A stretch of DNA of 64,000 nucleotides from Dietzia sp. JS16-p6b. Lineage in GTDB: Bacteria > Actinomycetota > Actinomycetes > Mycobacteriales > Mycobacteriaceae. The translations under genes and the position numbers were made by a program. The stretch lies in NCBI RefSeq assembly GCF_003052165.1, contig NZ_CP024869.1:3258001-3322000 (forward strand), given 5' to 3'. The notes under the pieces were generated by a model, which was not told the DNA's origin, made no database searches, and saw only the letters and a list, made by a program, of their open reading frames with translations. Shown one piece after another: positions 59,561 through 64,000 of this stretch (the first letter of the stretch is position 1; every line of letters begins with the position of its first letter).

Positions 59561-59938
59561 TCACTCCTTCGATCGAGACCTTCGTCCTCGATGCTCGGGG
59601 TCGACGTGCCCGCGCTGGATGTCGGCCAGCACGCCGTCGAGTCGGTCGAACTTCTGCTGCCACAGCCCGCGGGTGCGCTCGACCCACTCCGTGGCGGCGT
59701 CCAGTGGTTCCGGCCGGAGCGTGCACACCCGCCACTGGGCGCGCGTGCTGCGCTCGATGAGACCGGAGCTCTCCAACACCCGCAGGTGTTGCGAGATGGC
59801 GGGTGCACTGATGTCGAAGGGGTCCGACAACTCGCCCACAGTCGCCGGCCCGGCGCTGAGCCGCTCGAGGATCCCACGCCGCGTGGGATCGGCGAGCGCC
59901 TGGAACACCCGGGACAGCGAATCACCAGCCTGTTTCAC
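59561..59938 (-). CDS. ArsR-type winged-helix regulator paired with the SRPBCC gene
   Basis: The 125-residue regulator has SRVFQALADPTRRGILERLSAGPATVGELSD and the recognition helix ISAPAISQHLRVLESSGLI. It lacks the Cys ligands of the arsenic sensor at 9210, so it is a non-metal member of the ArsR family, as usual for those paired with SRPBCC proteins. Two CCTTAATTA repeats lie 11-35 bases upstream of the ATG and are likely operator or promoter. It probably controls itself and the SRPBCC gene. Confidence 0.88.
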   Translation of the reverse strand: MKQAGDSLSRVFQALADPTRRGILERLSAGPATVGELSDPFDISAPAISQHLRVLESSGLIERSTRAQWRVCTLRPEPLDAATEWVERTRGLWQQKFDRLDGVLADIQRGHVDPEHRGRRSRSKE

Positions 59939-59948
59939 TTCGTGCTTT

Positions 59949-59973
59949 CCTTAATTAGGCGATACCTTAATTA
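59949..59973. promoter_or_regulatory. CCTTAATTA direct repeats upstream of the ArsR-type gene
   Basis: CCTTAATTA occurs twice (59949-59957 and 59965-59973) with a 16-base period, in an AT-rich patch unusual for this DNA. Each holds a TAATTA palindrome, so the repeats also read as inverted elements. They probably form the operator/promoter of the regulator gene. Confidence 0.6.
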
Positions 59974-60013
59974 TCCCCGTTGAGCGACCCGTGTCAACCC
60001 CCCCGCGACAGCG

Positions 60014-60053
60014 CACAGCCCGGGCCGACGCTGTCGCGTCGACCCGGGCTGTG
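60014..60053 (-). terminator. strong hairpin downstream of the fasciclin gene
   Basis: An 11-bp stem (CACAGCCCGGG with CCCGGGCTGTG) continues, after one mismatch, into a 6-bp stem (CGACGC with GCGTCG) around the loop TGTC. This near-perfect 40-base hairpin lies 60 bases past the fasciclin stop. It lacks a U tract, as many actinobacterial terminators do. Confidence 0.7.
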
Positions 60054-60112
60054 GTTGTGCTGTGGTGGTGTGACACCGCCCGGCGGTCAGGGATCACCGG
60101 AACTCAACGCGC

Positions 60113-60781
60113 TCACTCCTCGGGGACGAGGACCTGATCGATGAGGTAGACCGTGGCGTTGGCCGTCTGGACGCCGCCGCAGATCACGTTGGCCTCGTTG
60201 ACCATGATCTCGTCGCCGGAGCCGGTGACGTCGACGTCCTCGCCGGCGAGAGTGGTCTGCATGCCCTCGATGTCCTCGGGCGAGATCTGACCCTCGACCA
60301 CGTGGTAGGTCAGGATCGTGGTGAGCAGCTCGGGATCGGTCTGCAGAGCCTCCATCGTCGCGTCGTCGACCTGCGCGAAGGCGTCGTCGACCGGCGCGAA
60401 CACGGTGTACTCACCGTTGTTGAGGGTGTCGACCAGGTCGACCTCCGGGTTCACCCCGCCCGACACGGCGGCCGTGAGGGTGGTGAGGAGCGGATTGTTG
60501 GAGGCGGCGGTGGCGACCGGCTCCATGGCCATGCCGTCGACCGAGCCCGGGCCGTCCGGGTTCGCCTCGGCGTAGTCCGCACACCCGGGCCCGACCAGCA
60601 TGCCGGCCGGCTCCGCCATGGCGGTGGTCTCCTCGGTGGTCATCTCGGAGGTCATGGGGGCGGTCGTGGTGCCCTCGGCCTCGGTGGTGCCCTCGTCGTT
60701 CGCGCAGCCGGCCAGAACGAGGCCGCTCACGGCAGCCGCCGCGGCGATCGAAGCCATACGGCGGGAGATCGTCATGCTCAT
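60113..60781 (-). CDS. fasciclin-domain lipoprotein (MPT70/MPT83-like)
   Basis: The 222-residue protein has a signal peptide with lipobox LAGC (Cys26), a Thr/Glu/Met-rich linker and one FAS1 domain (about 85-222; [40 protein letters not shown] and [15 protein letters not shown]). It resembles the mycobacterial antigens MPT83/MPT70, which are controlled by SigK. AAAGGA lies about 10 bases before ATG 60781 (ATG 60775 is possible). A SigK-like promoter lies upstream, and a sigK gene is 2 kb away. Confidence 0.92.
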   Translation of the reverse strand: MSMTISRRMASIAAAAAVSGLVLAGCANDEGTTEAEGTTTAPMTSEMTTEETTAMAEPAGMLVGPGCADYAEANPDGPGSVDGMAMEPVATAASNNPLLTTLTAAVSGGVNPEVDLVDTLNNGEYTVFAPVDDAFAQVDDATMEALQTDPELLTTILTYHVVEGQISPEDIEGMQTTLAGEDVDVTGSGDEIMVNEANVICGGVQTANATVYLIDQVLVPEE

Positions 60782-60826
60782 GGTGTTGGTCCTTTCAACA
60801 GAGCCTTGCGTGCTGGGTCACAGGTT

Positions 60827-60853
60827 CTTCGGCACAGTTCTCCGGCCGGATGG
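60827..60853 (-). promoter_or_regulatory. SigK-like promoter of the fasciclin gene
   Basis: On the minus strand CCATCC (60848-60853) and CCGAAG (60827-60832) are 15 bases apart, 46 bases before the fasciclin ATG. They resemble the CCATCC / CCGAAT elements recalled for M. tuberculosis SigK promoters, differing in the last -10 base and perhaps in spacing. Confidence 0.5.
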
Positions 60854-60913
60854 GTGACCCCCGAAATCTCTCTTCCCCACCGTCCGCCGAGGCCTGTGCT
60901 CCGAACTCCTGAC

Positions 60914-62539
60914 GTGGATATCACCCAGCCCCGAACCCGCGTGACAGCCCAGATCGCCGCGGGCGTCCTCGCGACCGGAATCGCTCTCGCGGTCGGTCAC
61001 GCCATGGCGGGACTGGTCGCCCCCGGTTCGTCTCCCTTCCTGGCGGTGGCCGACTCCGTCGTCGACCGCGCACCCTCGGCCGTCCGCGAGGCGACCATCG
61101 ACGCACTCGGTACCGCGGACAAACCGGCGCTGCTCATCGGCCTCGCCGGAATCCTGGCGGTGATGGGTGTGGTCATCGGTCTCACGGAGCGACCGCGGCG
61201 GCCGATCGGGTCCGTCCTCATCATCGCGCTCGGACTCACGGGAGTTCTCGCTGCGGCGACCCGCCCTTCGGCCGGGCTCGCGTGGGTGCTGCCGACGCTC
61301 GCCGGCACCGTCCTCGCCGTTGTCGCCCTGCGACTGATGGTCGGCGCACTGTTCCCCGCGTCCGGGGACGGGACAGGTGGCGGTTCGGGGGACGGGTCGG
61401 GGACCGGCTCGGGTGACCTCGTCTCGTCGACCGACGAGGCCCCCGCTTCCCGTCCGGGTCCTGATCGGCGCCGCTTCCTCGTCCTGGCCGGATCGGCCGT
61501 GGCCGTGATCGCCGCAGCGGGCGCGACCGGCGTGGCCGTCACCCGCCGGGCCGCCGACGCCCTCGCCGAGCGCGCGGGCCTGCGGCTGCCGCGGGTACTC
61601 GGTCGCAACGCCGCCCCGCCGGTGCCGGACGGAGTGGTTCCCGACGCCCCCGGTGTCACCCCGTTCCTCACGTCCAACGAGGAGTTCTACCGCATCGACA
61701 CCGCGCTGCGGGTACCCGCCCTGACCACCGCGGACTGGCGGTTGCGGATCCACGGGATGGTGGACAGGGAGATCGAGCTGGACTGGCAGTCCCTGACGAG
61801 CAGGGAGTTCCGGGACCGGATCGTCACCCTGACCTGCGTGTCCAACGAGGTCGGCGGCGACCTCGCCGGAACGGCGACCTGGACCGGCTTCCCGATCGAC
61901 GAACTGCTCGCGGAAGCCGGGCCCCTGCCCGAGGCCGACATGCTGCTCTCGACCTCGGTCGACGGCTGGACGGCGGGCACCCCGCTCGAGGCACTGACGG
62001 ACGGGCGGGACGCGTTGCTGGCCGTCGGGATGAACGGCGAGCCGCTCCCTCTCGAGCACGGGTATCCCGTCCGGCAGGTCGTCCCCGGCCTGTACGGCTA
62101 CGTCTCCGCCACCAAATGGGTGGTGGACTGGGAGGTCACCCGGTTCGACCGGGCGAGCGCCTACTGGACCGACCGGGGGTGGGGCGAGAGGGGGCCGATC
62201 CTCACCGCGAGCCGTATCGACCGGCCCGCCCCGCTGGCCCAGCTGGATCCCGGCCCCGTCGTGGTCGCCGGGACGGCGTGGGCCCAACACCGCGGCATCG
62301 ACCGAGTGGAGGTGCGGGTCGACGACGGGCCGTGGAACGAGGCAGCGCTCGCGGAGGAGTACTCGATCGATACCTGGCGCATGTGGTCGTGGACGTGGGA
62401 CGCCGAACCCGGCCTGCACACGCTGTCCGTCCGGGCGACCGATTCGACCGGTGAGGTCCAGACCGAGACGCGGCAGCCTCCGATACCCACCGGGGCCACG
62501 GGCTGGCACAACCGCACGTTCCGGGTGTCGGGGACATGA
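60914..62539 (+). CDS. membrane-anchored molybdopterin-dependent oxidoreductase (sulfite-oxidase fold)
   Basis: The 541-residue protein has about four membrane segments in the first 160 residues, a linker with GGGSGDGSGTGSGD, then a further membrane segment after RRRFLVLAGSAVAVIAAAGATG (twin-arginine-like). The catalytic part (about 270-541) has the sulfite oxidase/YedY fold; LTCVSNEVGGDLAGTATWTGFPI carries the Cys that binds molybdenum. The last 90 residues form a Mo-co dimerisation domain. Substrate is unknown. The start is uncertain: GTG 60914, with GTG 60896 or 60941 possible. Its stop overlaps an ATG in the sigK frame. Confidence 0.87.
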   Translation: MDITQPRTRVTAQIAAGVLATGIALAVGHAMAGLVAPGSSPFLAVADSVVDRAPSAVREATIDALGTADKPALLIGLAGILAVMGVVIGLTERPRRPIGSVLIIALGLTGVLAAATRPSAGLAWVLPTLAGTVLAVVALRLMVGALFPASGDGTGGGSGDGSGTGSGDLVSSTDEAPASRPGPDRRRFLVLAGSAVAVIAAAGATGVAVTRRAADALAERAGLRLPRVLGRNAAPPVPDGVVPDAPGVTPFLTSNEEFYRIDTALRVPALTTADWRLRIHGMVDREIELDWQSLTSREFRDRIVTLTCVSNEVGGDLAGTATWTGFPIDELLAEAGPLPEADMLLSTSVDGWTAGTPLEALTDGRDALLAVGMNGEPLPLEHGYPVRQVVPGLYGYVSATKWVVDWEVTRFDRASAYWTDRGWGERGPILTASRIDRPAPLAQLDPGPVVVAGTAWAQHRGIDRVEVRVDDGPWNEAALAEEYSIDTWRMWSWTWDAEPGLHTLSVRATDSTGEVQTETRQPPIPTGATGWHNRTFRVSGT

Positions 62540-62600
62540 CCGTCCTCGACACGCGCCGCCCCACCGCGCGCCCGTTCCCTGAGTTCCCCACCCCTCGGAT

Positions 62601-62606
62601 TAGACT
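62601..62606 (+). promoter_or_regulatory. -10 box of a leaderless sigK transcript
   Basis: TAGACT lies exactly 7 bases before GTG 62614, and no ribosome binding site is present between them. This supports the shorter sigK start and separate transcription from the upstream oxidoreductase gene. Confidence 0.5.
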
Positions 62607-62613
62607 GTCCTCC

Positions 62614-63195
62614 GTGTCCGACCCCACCGCCCTGTCGCTGGCCGATCCGGGGCGCCTGTTGGAACTCTCCGCGGCCGGCGACCTCGAGGCCTTCGCCCGC
62701 TTCTATGACCTCATGGCGCCCCGGGTCCACGGTCTCGCCCTGCGGGTCCTCCGCGACCCCGGGTACGCCGAGGAGACGGTGCAGGAGGTGTTCCTGCAGG
62801 TCTGGAAGCAGGCCTCGGGGTACAGTCCGAAGCTCGGGTCGGTCCATTCCTGGGTGCTGACCATCGCACACCGGCGCGCGGTGGACCGGGTGCGGTCGGA
62901 GAGCTCCGCGGCGCGGCGCGACGAGGCGGACGCCGCCGCGGGGATCACCCACTCCGGGGACGTCGCCGACCAGGTGACCGAGGAGATCACCCGGGAGGAA
63001 GATGCCGCCGACGTCCGTCGTTGTCTGGGGGAGCTCACCGAGAACCAGCGCGAGTCGATCGAGATGGCGTACTTCACGGGACTGACCTACCGAGAGGTCG
63101 CCGACCAGCTGGGGGCCGCACTGCCCACGATCAAATCACGAATCCGGGACGGCCTGCGCCGTCTCAAGAGCTGCCTGGGGGGTGAGCTGTCATGA
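62614..63195 (+). CDS. sigK: ECF RNA polymerase sigma factor SigK
   Basis: The 193-residue ECF sigma factor closely resembles mycobacterial SigK: region 2 AFARFYDLMAPRVHGLALRVLRDPGYAEETVQEVFLQVWKQA with SVHSWVLTIAHRRAVDRVR, and region 4 LTENQRESIEMAYFTGLTYREVADQLGAALPTIKSRIRDGLRRL. GTG 62614 was preferred for the TAGACT box 7 bases upstream; ATG 62536 would add 26 residues and overlaps the upstream stop. Its own stop overlaps the ATG of rskA, the cognate anti-sigma factor. Confidence 0.92.
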   Translation: MSDPTALSLADPGRLLELSAAGDLEAFARFYDLMAPRVHGLALRVLRDPGYAEETVQEVFLQVWKQASGYSPKLGSVHSWVLTIAHRRAVDRVRSESSAARRDEADAAAGITHSGDVADQVTEEITREEDAADVRRCLGELTENQRESIEMAYFTGLTYREVADQLGAALPTIKSRIRDGLRRLKSCLGGELS

Positions 63196-64000
63196 CCGTC
63201 CGACACCACGATCATCCGGAGTCCCCGGGCACGGTTCATCCCGAGGATCTCGACCTCTACGCCCTGGATGCGTTGGACGATCAGGAGACGGAGGCCGTCG
63301 AGCAGACCCTCGTCAACGCCGCACCGGATCAGCGCAGGTCGATGCTCGCCCACATCCGGTCCACCCGGGAGGTCGCAGCCGATCTGGTGGCCGATGCCGA
63401 CCTCGACGTCCCGCCGCCGCCGGGGCTCCGGGCCAGGATTCTCGATCTGGTCGCGGCGGAGTCCGCGCCCGTAACCGACGCGGGGACACCGGAACCCGAC
63501 GGCACCCGGGACACCGGCGGTGCGGCCGTGGTCGATCTGAGCCATGTGCGTGAGCGCCGGCGCCCCGGCGTGTGGACCGTCGTCGCCTCCGCCGCGGCGG
63601 CCGTGGTCCTCGTGGCCGCGGGCGTCACCGTCGGGCGCCTGACGGGCGGGGCGGCGCCGGAGAACGACCTGCCGGTCGCCGCTCCGCCCGCCGCCACGAT
63701 GCCGGACGAGGTCGCGTCCCTGCTCACCGCACCCGACCTCGAGATCTCCCGCGGTCAGGTGGGCGGCACCGGTAGCGCCACGGTGTTGGCGTCCAGGTCG
63801 GCTGACATGGCGGTCATCTCCATGACCGGGATCCCGGAGCCGGCCGAGGGCCGCGCCTATCAGCTCTGGCTGATGGGCCCGGATCACGACCCGATCCCGG
63901 CGGGGACGATGGAATCCGGCGAGGTGGGCCCGTCACCCTCCGCCGAACTGAGCGGTATCCGCGGCTCCGCCCAGATCGGGATCACCGAGGAGCCGGCGGG
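63192..64000 (+). CDS. rskA: anti-sigma-K factor RskA, partial at window end
   Basis: The frame stays open from ATG 63192 to the last base, 269 codons, so the gene is cut by the window end. Residues 1-85 form the cytoplasmic sigma-binding part (HPEDLDLYALDALDDQETEAVEQTL), one membrane segment follows near residue 125 (VWTVVASAAAAVVLVAAGVTVGRL), then the extracytoplasmic RskA domain with YQLWLMGPDHDPIPAGTM. It should hold SigK inactive until cleaved by membrane proteases. Start and sigK stop overlap (ATGA). Confidence 0.9.
   Translation, partial: MTVRHHDHPESPGTVHPEDLDLYALDALDDQETEAVEQTLVNAAPDQRRSMLAHIRSTREVAADLVADADLDVPPPPGLRARILDLVAAESAPVTDAGTPEPDGTRDTGGAAVVDLSHVRERRRPGVWTVVASAAAAVVLVAAGVTVGRLTGGAAPENDLPVAAPPAATMPDEVASLLTAPDLEISRGQVGGTGSATVLASRSADMAVISMTGIPEPAEGRAYQLWLMGPDHDPIPAGTMESGEVGPSPSAELSGIRGSAQIGITEEPA

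Noticed and set aside
1-64000. CRISPR arrays, tRNA/rRNA genes, insertion sequences, prophage
   Set aside because: I looked for regularly spaced repeats, transposase or integrase proteins and tRNA-like folds and saw none; faint tRNA genes could escape reading by eye.

Overview
The window is high-GC DNA, densely packed with genes and showing GTG/TTG starts and many ATGA/GTGA gene overlaps. The protein set points to an actinobacterium of the order Mycobacteriales: glucosyl-3-phosphoglycerate synthase, a SigK/RskA pair beside an MPT83-like fasciclin lipoprotein, an MMPL transporter, an L,D-transpeptidase and many acyl-CoA dehydrogenases. With an ectoine operon this would fit Dietzia or a close relative; that name is an inference from gene content. 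I saw no tRNA, rRNA, CRISPR array, insertion sequence or prophage.

Layout. 1-4.4 kb: TRIC-type channel, GtrA, glutathionyl-hydroquinone-reductase-like enzyme, DUF2332 protein and a PIG-L deacetylase. 4.5-6.9 kb: ectABC, for the compatible solute ectoine. 7.1 kb: a flavin-nucleotide-binding protein. 7.5-15.3 kb: an arsenic island containing acr3-arsC, divergent arsR, a second arsC with an N-terminal helical domain, arsO, divergent arsP with a small thioredoxin-like protein, and a third arsC. A SulP anion transporter with a divergent MerR regulator sits inside it. The motif TATCGA-N6-TCGATA, or a close variant, lies upstream of every ars unit. This suggests one ArsR regulon.

15.3-30.3 kb: acyl-CoA dehydrogenase, PIG-L deacetylase, a coupled hisN-alkB-membrane protein unit, a complete glycine betaine/choline-type ABC transporter (a second osmoprotection locus), alpha/beta hydrolase, small membrane proteins, FUSC protein, CDF metal transporter, NfeD plus SPFH protein, and a TetR regulator. 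30.4-43.5 kb: SRPBCC-epimerase fusion, MMPL transporter coupled to a secreted lipocalin, hydrolase, a coupled acyl-CoA dehydrogenase/phosphotransferase/histidine phosphatase unit, gpgS, methyltransferases, a third PIG-L protein and an MFS transporter.

43.5-53.7 kb: a PnuC-fold transporter controlled by a clear FMN riboswitch, hence the riboflavin transporter RibM/PnuX. Then come a Rieske protein, DapC-like aminotransferase, quinone oxidoreductase, L,D-transpeptidase, P1 peptidase, and two overlapping CNNM/CorC-type proteins whose leader hides the ribosome binding site in a hairpin. 53.7-64 kb: DUF4112 protein, penicillin-binding protein, SDR, large acyl-CoA dehydrogenase, an ArsR-SRPBCC pair, then a SigK module: fasciclin lipoprotein, membrane molybdopterin oxidoreductase, sigK and an rskA gene cut by the window end.

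Many genes start 6-8 bases after a TAnnnT-type -10 box, so leaderless transcription looks common here.
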